Source of the DNA: Actinomycetales bacterium | GTDB taxonomy: Bacteria > Actinomycetota > Actinomycetes > Actinomycetales > Actinomycetaceae | DNA length: 5,212 bases | Direction of reading: 5' to 3' | NCBI GenBank assembly: GCA_012513625.1 | Contig: JAAZBW010000418.1 | Location: 1-5,212 of the forward strand | Shown: in pieces, positions 1 to 5,212 of the stretch | How positions within the stretch are numbered: position 1 is the stretch's first letter | Layout: the number at the start of each line of letters is the position of its first letter | The notes under the pieces: model-generated | What the model was told of the DNA's origin: nothing | Seen by the model: only the letters and a program-made list of their open reading frames with translations | Databases searched by the model: none | Position numbers and translations under genes: made by a program

Positions 1-1412
1 AGCAGGTATTTCAGGTCCTCGTCCGTGTAGCCGAACGTCTGCTGCCGCCGCGCCACCGAGGAGGGCGTGTGGGAGACGTGCTCCCGCTCCGGGAGGTCGT
101 CCACCTCGAGCAGGTTCGTGTCCACCCACTCCTGGTACGGATGCGCGGCGGCGAGGGAGGACTTGATCTCCTCGTCCTCCACGATCCGCCCCTCCGCCGT
201 GTCCACGAGGAACATCCGCCCCGGCTCGAGCCGGCCGCGCCGCACCACCCGCTCTGCCGGGATGTCGAGCACCCCCGACTCGGAGGCGAGCACCACGAGA
301 CCCTCATCCGTCACCCAGAAGCGGCCGGGGCGCAGCCCGTTCCGGTCGAGCATCGCCCCCACCTGGGTTCCATCCGTGAACGCGATGGCAGCCGGTCCGT
401 CCCAGGGTTCCATCACGGTGCCCATGAACTCGTAGAGTGCGCGGACCGAAGGATCCAGCTGCGCGTGGTTCTGCCACGCCTCTGGGACCATCATCAGCAT
501 GGAGTGCGGGAGGCTGCGGCCCGCGAGGTGGAGCAGTTCCACCACCTCATCCAGCGAGGCCGAATCGGAGGCCCCGGCCGTGGTGATACTTCCCAGCGCC
601 CCAATATCTCCGAGCAGCTCCGAATGGAGAGAGCCCTGCCGGGCGGCCATCCAGTTCCGGTTCCCCTCCACCGTGTTGATCTCCCCGTTGTGCGCGAGCA
701 GCCGGAACGGCTGGGCGAGCGGCCACGAGGGGAAGGTGTTCGTGGAGAAGCGGGAGTGCACGAGCGCCAGGCGAGCGGTGAACCGCGGGTCCTCGAGGTC
801 CGGGAAAAACTGGCGGAGTTGGGCGGTGGTCAGCATGCCCTTGTAGACGAGGGTGCGGGAGGAGAGCGAGGAGAAGTACGTGCCCAGGTGGTTCTGGGCC
901 CGCTTTCGCAGCCGGAAGGCGCGCCTCTCGAGTGCGAGCCCGCCCACGCCGTCGTCCGCGACCACGAAGAGTTGCCGGAAGACGGGCATGCAGTCGCGGG
1001 CCTGCCGGCCGATCACGGAGTCGTCGATCGGCACGTCCCGCCACCCGAGCACCGTGAGGCCCTCCTCGGAGGCCACCCGCTCGATGGCGCGGACGGAGCC
1101 GGCTCGCTCGCCCCCGTCCGTGGGAAGGAATGCCGTCCCGACGGCGTAGCCCCCCTCCGCCGGCAGGTCCAGACCGCTCGTTGCCGTGAGGAACGCGTGG
1201 GGCACCTGGGTCAGGATGCCCGCTCCATCACCGGTGTTCTCCTCGGCGCCGACCGCGCCGCGGTGCTCGAGGTTGGCGAGGGCCGTGAGGGCGGCATCCA
1301 CGATGTCCCGCCCCGCGTGGCCGCGCAGGGTGGCCACGAACGCCACCCCACAGGCGTCGTGCTCGTACTCCGGGCGGTACAGACCCCGCCTCTCCTGCCG
1401 ACCCAGCCCCAT
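1..1412 (-). CDS. gltB: Glutamate synthase large subunit (partial, N-terminal 470 residues)
   Basis: This gene encodes the large subunit of NADPH-dependent glutamate synthase, a cytoplasmic enzyme that moves the amide nitrogen of glutamine onto 2-oxoglutarate to give two glutamates, working with the small subunit GltD. The visible part holds the class II glutamine amidotransferase domain (about residues 21-420) and the start of the central domain; the rest, of roughly 1500 residues, runs off the left edge. Family motifs read directly: HDACGVAF with the predicted N-terminal nucleophile Cys21, LEHRGA (48-53), HSRFSTNTFPSWPLAQPFR (219-237), HNGEINT (241-247), SDSASLDE (282-289) and DRNGLRPGR (356-364). 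By family rule the first 20 residues would be a propeptide removed to expose Cys21. The ATG at 1412 is chosen because GGAGGG sits 7 bases upstream (1425-1420); an in-frame GTG at 1442 lacks such a site. The frame is unbroken. gltD would be expected next, outside the window. Confidence 0.97.
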   Translation of the reverse strand, partial: MGLGRQERRGLYRPEYEHDACGVAFVATLRGHAGRDIVDAALTALANLEHRGAVGAEENTGDGAGILTQVPHAFLTATSGLDLPAEGGYAVGTAFLPTDGGERAGSVRAIERVASEEGLTVLGWRDVPIDDSVIGRQARDCMPVFRQLFVVADDGVGGLALERRAFRLRKRAQNHLGTYFSSLSSRTLVYKGMLTTAQLRQFFPDLEDPRFTARLALVHSRFSTNTFPSWPLAQPFRLLAHNGEINTVEGNRNWMAARQGSLHSELLGDIGALGSITTAGASDSASLDEVVELLHLAGRSLPHSMLMMVPEAWQNHAQLDPSVRALYEFMGTVMEPWDGPAAIAFTDGTQVGAMLDRNGLRPGRFWVTDEGLVVLASESGVLDIPAERVVRRGRLEPGRMFLVDTAEGRIVEDEEIKSSLAAAHPYQEWVDTNLLEVDDLPEREHVSHTPSSVARRQQTFGYTDEDLKYL

Positions 1413-1476
1413 GGCCAGTCCCTCCGTGCCCGGTGGACCCACGCCCACGTTTTCGCACGGGACACCCTCGGCCCGT

Positions 1477-1497
1477 CAGCCACTCAAAGAGTGGCTG
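1477..1497. repeat. Perfect 9-bp inverted repeat with 3-base loop upstream of gltB
   Basis: The arms CAGCCACTC (1477-1485) and GAGTGGCTG (1489-1497) are exact reverse complements separated by AAA (TTT on the coding strand). The element lies 64 bases before the gltB start and about 124 bases after the trpA stop. It could be an operator for a dimeric regulator, a hairpin in the gltB leader, or a terminator of the trp operon. No T-run follows on the minus strand (the next bases are ACGGGCC), so a classical intrinsic terminator is not supported, although many high-GC actinobacterial terminators lack U-tracts. The structure is certain; its role is not. Confidence 0.75.
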
Positions 1498-1498
1498 C

Positions 1499-1510
1499 GC
1501 GAATAATCGC
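1499..1510. repeat. 12-bp imperfect palindrome GCGAATAATCGC, AT-rich core
   Basis: The sequence matches its own reverse complement at 10 of 12 positions (GCGAnTAnTCGC). It abuts the 9-bp inverted repeat with one base between them and overlaps the weak extended -10 candidate. Short arms and an AT-rich core in a very GC-rich context resemble an operator or promoter element. The function is inferred from position only. Confidence 0.4.
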
Positions 1511-1620
1511 ACTCCCACAGGCTCGGGCGCAGGGGGTATTCCACATGCTGGATGGTGATCCCTTTACCTGCACATGAGCTGAAGATTACTGGTGGCGGAT
1601 GGCGCGGTGACCGAACCCGG

Positions 1621-2406
1621 TCAGCGGCGGGCCGAGTGCGACGCCTCGGCAAGCTCGCGGCCGAGTGCGGCCATAGGCGAGACCCCGTCTCCCAGGGCAC
1701 GTAGCAACGCGGATCCCACGATCACGCCGTCCGCGTAGCCACCCAATTCACGGGCGTGCGCGGCGGTGGAGACGCCGAGGCCGACCGCCACCCGCTCCGC
1801 GCCGGCGGCGCGCGTGCGCGCCACGAGCCGCTCCGCGGTGTCGTCCACCGTTGCACGCTCGCCGGTCACGCCCATGGTGGAGGCGGCGTAGACGAACCCG
1901 CGGCAGGCGGCCGACGTCATGGCGAGGCGCTCGTCCGTGGAGGACGGGGCCACGAGGAAGATGCGATCGAGGTCATGCCGGGTGGCGGCGTCGATCCACT
2001 CGTCCGCCTCGTCCGGGATGAGGTCCGGGGTGATGAGGCCGGCACCCCCGGCCGAGGCCAGGTCACGGGCGAACGCCTCCACTCCGTAGCGGTGCACAGG
2101 GTTGAAATAGGTCATGACGAGCATGGGCGCGCCGAGCGGTGCGAGCGCCTCCACGGCCTGGAGGACGTGGCGGGTGCGCGTCCCAGCATCGAGTGCATGC
2201 TGGCCCGTCATCTGGATGACGGCGCCGTCCATCCCGGGGTCCGAGTAGGGCAGTCCGAACTCGATCGCGTCGGCGCCGTTCTCGATGAGCGCGCGTCCCG
2301 CCTCGATCGACGTCTCCAGGTCTGGATAGCCCACCGTGAGGTAGGCGATGAAGGCGGCCCCTCCGGCGCTGGTGCGGGCGTCGATTGCCCTCTCCATGAG
2401 GCTCAC
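1621..2406 (-). CDS. trpA: Tryptophan synthase alpha chain
   Basis: TrpA is the alpha subunit of tryptophan synthase, a TIM-barrel lyase that cleaves indole-3-glycerol phosphate to indole and glyceraldehyde 3-phosphate and passes indole through a tunnel to TrpB. At 261 residues it is close to the usual family length. Visible motifs are AYLTVGYPD (21-29), DAIEFGLPYSDP (46-57) with catalytic Glu49, and MDG with catalytic Asp60; a GVTG loop motif, the phosphate-binding GLGVST segment and VIVGSALL follow towards the C-terminus. The start is a GTG at 2406 whose last two bases overlap the trpB stop (GTGA), with GGAGGG (2418-2413) 6 bases ahead. An ATG three codons later (2397) has no well-placed binding site. 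The GTG start also puts Glu49 and Asp60 at the same numbers as in the Salmonella enzyme. One oddity: the usual DGP after the catalytic Asp reads DGA (Ala62). trpA ends the tryptophan cluster here. Confidence 0.97.
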   Translation of the reverse strand: MSLMERAIDARTSAGGAAFIAYLTVGYPDLETSIEAGRALIENGADAIEFGLPYSDPGMDGAVIQMTGQHALDAGTRTRHVLQAVEALAPLGAPMLVMTYFNPVHRYGVEAFARDLASAGGAGLITPDLIPDEADEWIDAATRHDLDRIFLVAPSSTDERLAMTSAACRGFVYAASTMGVTGERATVDDTAERLVARTRAAGAERVAVGLGVSTAAHARELGGYADGVIVGSALLRALGDGVSPMAALGRELAEASHSARR

Positions 2407-3611
2407 TGCTCTCCCTCCTCGAGGAGTTCGAACCACTCGGCCGCGGTGGCCACGTCCTTGTCTCCGCGGCCCGAGAGGTTCACGAGGATGGTGGAGCCCG
2501 GGTGCTCCCTCCCGTACCGGATGGCTCCGGCGAGGGCGTGAGCGGACTCGATGGCGGGGATGATCCCCTCCGTGTGGCAGAGCGCGGCGAAGGCATCCAT
2601 GGCCTCGGCGTCCGTGACGGGCCAGTACTCGGCGCGGCCCACACTCGCGAGGTAGGAGTGCTCGGGGCCAACGCCGGGGTAGTCGAGACCCGCGGAGATA
2701 GAGTGCGAGGCCAGGGTCTGGCCGTCCTCGTCCTGGAGGAGGAAGGAGCGGGAGCCGTGGAGCACGCCGGGTGTGCCAGCCGCGATGGACGCGGCGTGCC
2801 GACCGGTCTCCACGCCGTCGCCGGCTGCCTCGCACCCGATAAGGCGTACCCCGGCGTCCTCGAGGAACGCTGTGAAGATCCCGATGGCATTGGAGCCGCC
2901 CCCCACACAGGCGATCACGGCGTCCGGGAGTGCTCCTGTGAGCTCGAGTACCTGGGCACGCGCCTCGTCTCCGATCACCCGCTGTAGGTCCCGGACCATG
3001 GCGGGAAACGGGTGGGGACCGGCGGCGGTGCCAAACAGGTAGTTGGTGGTCTCCACATTGGTGACCCAGTCGCGGAACGCCTCGTTGATGGCGTCCTTCA
3101 GGGTACGGGAGCCGGTCTCCACCGAGATGACCTCGGCACCGAGAAGCTTCATGCGGGCCACGTTGAGGGACTGGCGGCGCACGTCCTCGGCACCCATGTA
3201 CACCGTGCACTCGAGCCCGAGCAGGGCGGCGGCGGTGGCCGTGGCCACCCCGTGCTGGCCTGCGCCGGTCTCGGCGATCACGCGCTTCTTTCCGACCTTC
3301 CGGGTGAGCAGGGCCTGGCCGAGCACGTTGTTGATCTTGTGGGAGCCCGTGTGGTTGAGGTCCTCCCGCTTGAGCAGGATGCGCGCCCCGCCCGCGAGCT
3401 CGGAGAACCGCCCCGCCTCCGTGAGCATGGAGGGCCGGCCCACGTAGGTGCGGTTCAGGTGGTCCATCTCCGCCCAGAACTCGGCGGAGCCCTTCAGCTC
3501 CTGCCACGAACGGTCGAGGTGGTCGAGGGCGGCAACGAGCGCCTCGGCCACGTACCGGCCGCCGAACTCCCCGAAGTAGGGTCCATCAAGATTGCGCAGA
3601 GACTCGCTCAT
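2403..3611 (-). CDS. trpB: Tryptophan synthase beta chain
   Basis: TrpB is the pyridoxal phosphate-dependent beta subunit of tryptophan synthase. It condenses indole with L-serine to form L-tryptophan in the alpha2-beta2 complex. The 402-residue length is normal for TrpB1-type proteins. The N-terminal FGEFGGRYV (13-21) is typical of the family. HTGSHKINN (87-95) carries Lys92, the expected Schiff-base lysine, and AETGAGQHG (113-121) carries the catalytic Glu114. GGGSNAIG (237-244) is the cofactor phosphate-binding loop, EGIIPAIES is the conserved C-terminal motif, and LSGRGDKD (379-386) carries Ser380, expected to contact the pyridine nitrogen. The ATG at 3611 has GGAAGG (3623-3618) 6 bases upstream. 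trpC lies 34 bases upstream, and trpA overlaps the stop by 3 bases, which favours coupled, balanced synthesis of both subunits. No missing key residue was seen. Confidence 0.98.
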   Translation of the reverse strand: MSESLRNLDGPYFGEFGGRYVAEALVAALDHLDRSWQELKGSAEFWAEMDHLNRTYVGRPSMLTEAGRFSELAGGARILLKREDLNHTGSHKINNVLGQALLTRKVGKKRVIAETGAGQHGVATATAAALLGLECTVYMGAEDVRRQSLNVARMKLLGAEVISVETGSRTLKDAINEAFRDWVTNVETTNYLFGTAAGPHPFPAMVRDLQRVIGDEARAQVLELTGALPDAVIACVGGGSNAIGIFTAFLEDAGVRLIGCEAAGDGVETGRHAASIAAGTPGVLHGSRSFLLQDEDGQTLASHSISAGLDYPGVGPEHSYLASVGRAEYWPVTDAEAMDAFAALCHTEGIIPAIESAHALAGAIRYGREHPGSTILVNLSGRGDKDVATAAEWFELLEEGEQ

Positions 3612-3623
3612 GTCCTACCTTCC

Positions 3624-3641
3624 GGCCCGCCGCAGCGGGCC
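3624..3641 (-). other. GC-rich hairpin with UNCG-type tetraloop in the trpC-trpB spacer
   Basis: On the coding strand, arms GGCCCGC (3641-3635) and GCGGGCC (3630-3624) pair perfectly over 7 bp, all G-C, around the loop TGCG. In RNA this is c(UGCG)g, which fits the exceptionally stable UNCG tetraloop class with its C-G closing pair. It sits entirely within the 34-base spacer and ends right at the trpB ribosome binding site (GGAAGG begins at 3623). No U-tract follows, so termination is unlikely. Plausible roles are mRNA stabilisation, processing, or tuning of trpB initiation; these are inferences. Confidence 0.6.
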
Positions 3642-3645
3642 CACA

Positions 3646-4455
3646 TCACTCCCGGGGTGCGAGGGCCGGATGGTTGGCAGCCGCCACCATTTCCGCCACC
3701 GCGGCCCGGGGGTTCCCGCCTGTCACGAGCGCCTCCCCCACCAGCACCGCGTCTGCGCCCGCCCGTGCGTACTCGATCACGTCATGGGGCCCCCGGACAC
3801 CGGATTCGGCAACGCGGACGATCCCGTTGGGGATCACGTCCAGCACCTCTGCCACGGTCTCCCGGCGCACCTCGAGGGTCTTGAGGTTGCGTGCGTTCAC
3901 GCCCACCACCTGGGCGCCGGCCGCCACAGCCCGGCGCGCCTCCTCCCGATCGTGCGACTCCACGAGCGCGCACATCCCGAGGGAGTGGATGCGCTCGATG
4001 AGCGCGGTGAGGACGTTCTGCTCGAGTGCCGCCACGATCAGCAGCACGATGTCCGCGCCGTGGGCCCGCGCCTCCCAGATCTGGTACGGCGTGACGATGA
4101 AGTCCTTGCGGAGCACCGGGATGTCCACCGCTGACCGCACGGCGTCGAGGTCCGCGAGGCTGCCACCAAAGCGTCGCTCTTCCGTGAGGACCGAGACGGC
4201 GGAGGCTCCGCCCGCCTCGTACTCGCCGGCCAGCCACGCGGGGTCGGGTATCTGCGCCAGGGCCCCCTTGGAGGGACTCGAGCGCTTCACCTCAGAGATG
4301 ATCTTCACTGCCTCGCGGTCGCGGAAGATCGCGAGCGCGTCACGTGGGGAACGGGTCTGGGCGGCACGTTCCTTCAGTTGGTCGAGAGACACCCGCGCCA
4401 TTCGGCCGGCGACGTCCTCGCGCACGCCAGCGACGATACTCTCCAGAACGCTCAT
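3646..4455 (-). CDS. trpC: Indole-3-glycerol phosphate synthase
   Basis: TrpC closes the indole ring by decarboxylating and dehydrating 1-(o-carboxyphenylamino)-1-deoxyribulose 5-phosphate to indole-3-glycerol phosphate, the substrate of TrpA. The protein is a single-domain TIM barrel of 269 residues, the usual size for a stand-alone enzyme; there is no fused TrpF domain. Motifs read: ISEVKRSSPSKG (53-64) with Glu55 and catalytic Lys57, VLRKDFI (114-120) with catalytic Lys117, LVESHD (164-169) with Glu166, GVNARNL (185-191) with Asn187, AESGV (216-220) with Glu217 and Ser218, and DAVLVGEALV (235-244). The ATG at 4455 is preferred because MSVLESIVAGVREDV is the typical actinobacterial N-terminus. 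A GTG at 4494 would add 13 residues running back into the upstream gene. No clear Shine-Dalgarno site precedes 4455, so coupling to the gene ending 10 bases upstream is likely. Position 167 is Ser where I would expect Val or another hydrophobic residue. Confidence 0.97.
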   Translation of the reverse strand: MSVLESIVAGVREDVAGRMARVSLDQLKERAAQTRSPRDALAIFRDREAVKIISEVKRSSPSKGALAQIPDPAWLAGEYEAGGASAVSVLTEERRFGGSLADLDAVRSAVDIPVLRKDFIVTPYQIWEARAHGADIVLLIVAALEQNVLTALIERIHSLGMCALVESHDREEARRAVAAGAQVVGVNARNLKTLEVRRETVAEVLDVIPNGIVRVAESGVRGPHDVIEYARAGADAVLVGEALVTGGNPRAAVAEMVAAANHPALAPRE

Positions 4456-4465
4456 CGTGGGGCGG

Positions 4466-4726
4466 TCAGTCCGTGTACCAGTCGCGCGCCGCACTCACCT
4501 GGGTGGGCTGGCCCATCCCGAGGCGGCGCATCACGGCGCCGGCCACGAGGCCACCTACCGCGATGACGAGCCCGGCGATGAGGACCGGTGCCCGGTCCAC
4601 GGCGAAGCCGATCCCCGCCACGAGTACGCCGGCCACCAGCAGCCAGACAAGGGTCCAGGACGCCGTCGTGCGTCCGTGGTTCACCGGGGCCGCTCCGCGC
4701 GGCGCGATGTAGGTCAGCTCAGTCAT
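4466..4726 (-). CDS. Small two-helix membrane protein of the trp operon, HGxxPAAW-like
   Basis: This 86-residue protein has no known biochemical role. Its N-terminal NHGRTTASW (16-24) matches the small actinobacterial membrane proteins named after an HGxxPAAW motif (I recall the name DUF6704 for one group), which often sit just before trpC. Two hydrophobic helices are evident, about residues 26-44 and 47-65, followed by a charged tail (RRLGMG...RDWYTD) that is probably cytoplasmic. The motif is degenerate: Pro is replaced by Thr21 and the second Ala by Ser23. The ATG at 4726 has a strong AAGGAGG site (4738-4732) 5 bases upstream. It overlaps the stop of the preceding gene by 8 bases and ends 10 bases before trpC, so it is firmly embedded in the operon. 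Family assignment is by motif and context; function is unknown. Confidence 0.85.
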   Translation of the reverse strand: MTELTYIAPRGAAPVNHGRTTASWTLVWLLVAGVLVAGIGFAVDRAPVLIAGLVIAVGGLVAGAVMRRLGMGQPTQVSAARDWYTD

Positions 4727-5212
4727 GGTCCCCTCCTTGGCTTCCCAGCCTACCGCCATTTTCCGAGGGGTCCTCCCCACGCCCGATCGCGTCCCAGTCG
4801 TCCATCGCCCGCGTTCGCACGTCCCCGTCCGCGCGAGTGCGTTCGAAACGCGAGGGCGCGTCCTCCCGGCCCCCCAGTGCCGCAACCGCCGTCCCCGCCG
4901 CGGCGCCGAGCACGAGGGCCATGATTCCGATCCAGGCAGGAGCGTGCCGCGTGATCGCGTCCCCGCTCCAGCCGAGGCCGGTCGCCGCCACGGCCGCCTC
5001 CCAGATGAGGGACGTAGGATCGGCCACCGCGGTTGCTGCAACCACCGCCGCCGCCACGGCCAGCACTGCTGCCAGTCCGCCGACCACGCGGGCGAGGACC
5101 CGGCTGGCAAGGAGGAGTGAGGCGGCAGCTGCCAGCAACACTAGGCCGGCAGCCCCCACCACGGGCACGGAACCCCCCGTCACGGTGAGCGGGACCTCGC
5201 CGGTGACGGTGG
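4719..5212 (-). CDS. Trp operon-associated membrane protein, TIGR02234-like (partial, N-terminus missing)
   Basis: This matches the conserved membrane protein found between trpE and trpC in actinobacteria (TIGR02234, PF09534), whose function is unknown. The visible 163 residues (numbered from the first whole codon at 5210) contain three hydrophobic segments, at about 18-37, 42-62 and 91-112. A polar, charged C-terminal tail contains WDAIGRGEDP (139-148), close to the tail motif I recall for the family. The segment between helices two and three includes LIWEAAVAATGLGWSG (68-83). The reading frame stays open to the window edge. The in-frame GTG at 5183 is not the likely start: the nine codons before it read TVTGEVPLT, resembling the loop that follows the first membrane helix in this family. 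The complete protein should therefore have about four helices, beginning beyond 5212. The stop overlaps the next gene by 8 bases (ATGACTGA), which suggests translational coupling. Confidence 0.87.
   Translation of the reverse strand, partial: TVTGEVPLTVTGGSVPVVGAAGLVLLAAAASLLLASRVLARVVGGLAAVLAVAAAVVAATAVADPTSLIWEAAVAATGLGWSGDAITRHAPAWIGIMALVLGAAAGTAVAALGGREDAPSRFERTRADGDVRTRAMDDWDAIGRGEDPSENGGRLGSQGGDHD

Larger units (their letters stand above)
1413..1620 (-). promoter_or_regulatory. trpA-gltB intergenic region, probable gltB promoter region
   Basis: This 208-base stretch is the only long gap between genes in the window. It holds two adjacent palindromes (listed separately), a locally AT-rich patch at about 1501-1510, and the gltB ribosome binding site. 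A possible extended -10 element reads TGCGATTAT on the minus strand (1511-1503), but the hexamer GATTAT matches TATAAT at only 3 of 6 positions and I see no good -35 box about 17 bases upstream. The hexamer CATGTG occurs twice on the minus strand (1576-1571 and 1547-1542), 29 bases apart. Many actinobacteria have lgt at this place; I see no lgt-like coding here. That gltB starts its own transcription unit is inferred from the gap; transcription start and regulator are not identified. Confidence 0.5.

Noticed and set aside
1477..1497. Intrinsic terminator of the trp operon
   Set aside because: The inverted repeat is perfect but no T-run follows on the minus strand, and it lies about 124 bases past the trpA stop. 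It is kept as a palindrome of unknown role rather than called a terminator.
1542..1576. Repeated CATGTG hexamer, 29 bases apart, as a regulator site pair
   Set aside because: Six bases repeated once in a 208-base region can arise by chance, and the spacing and flanks match no regulator I know.
69..1577. A 502-codon open frame on the plus strand, antisense to gltB
   Set aside because: It lies opposite a clear gltB coding sequence with full family motifs. Its product is low-complexity, rich in Arg, Gly, His and Pro, as expected from GC-biased shadow frames, and no domain is recognisable.
1476..1700. A 74-codon minus-strand frame crossing the trpA 3' end and intergenic region, considered as an lgt remnant
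   Set aside because: Its translation (for example GITIQHVEYPLRPSLWE) shows no Lgt motif I recognise, and half of it overlaps trpA in another frame.
2407..3507. Long upstream extension of the trpA frame through trpB, giving a 628-residue open frame
   Set aside because: The extension overlaps trpB in another frame and encodes an Arg/Gly/His/Pro-rich sequence with no motif. The real trpA begins at the GTG at 2406 with its own ribosome binding site, so this is not a fusion.
4456..4494. Alternative trpC start at the GTG at 4494
   Set aside because: The added residues (RRATGTRTDRPT) are not typical of the family and overlap the upstream gene; the ATG at 4455 gives the normal N-terminus.

Overview
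This is a high-GC, gene-dense window in which every supported gene lies on the minus strand. It is best read from right to left as the downstream part of an actinobacterial tryptophan operon followed by the glutamate synthase large-subunit gene. The gene order (TIGR02234-type membrane protein, small HGxxPAAW-like membrane protein, trpC, trpB, trpA, then gltB) and the strong GC bias point to Actinomycetota, most likely a Micrococcales-type organism. The genus cannot be fixed from this sequence.

Layout in transcription order: (1) 5212-4719, the C-terminal part of the trp-operon-associated membrane protein, cut by the window edge; (2) 4726-4466, an 86-residue two-helix membrane protein whose start overlaps the previous stop by 8 bases; (3) 4455-3646, trpC (indole-3-glycerol phosphate synthase); (4) a 34-base spacer holding a GC-rich hairpin with a UNCG-type loop; (5) 3611-2403, trpB (tryptophan synthase beta); (6) 2406-1621, trpA (tryptophan synthase alpha), starting at a GTG that overlaps the trpB stop as GTGA; (7) a 208-base intergenic region with two adjacent palindromes, the only sizeable non-coding stretch; (8) 1412 to the left edge, the first 470 residues of gltB. 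No RNA genes, mobile elements, CRISPR arrays or origins were seen.

TrpC makes indole-3-glycerol phosphate, TrpA cleaves it to indole, and TrpB condenses indole with serine to give tryptophan. The tight spacing and overlaps suggest one transcript with translational coupling, which suits the TrpA-TrpB complex. The start of the operon, where trpE is normally found, lies beyond the right edge. GltB (glutamate from glutamine and 2-oxoglutarate) is set off by the intergenic region and is probably a separate, nitrogen-related transcription unit. Many actinobacteria carry lgt directly after trpA, but here it is absent.

I found no evidence of a new biological system. The points worth a second look are the palindromes ahead of gltB, the hairpin ahead of trpB, the missing lgt, the two membrane proteins of unknown function, and a few substitutions in conserved motifs. 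All recognised coding frames are intact.
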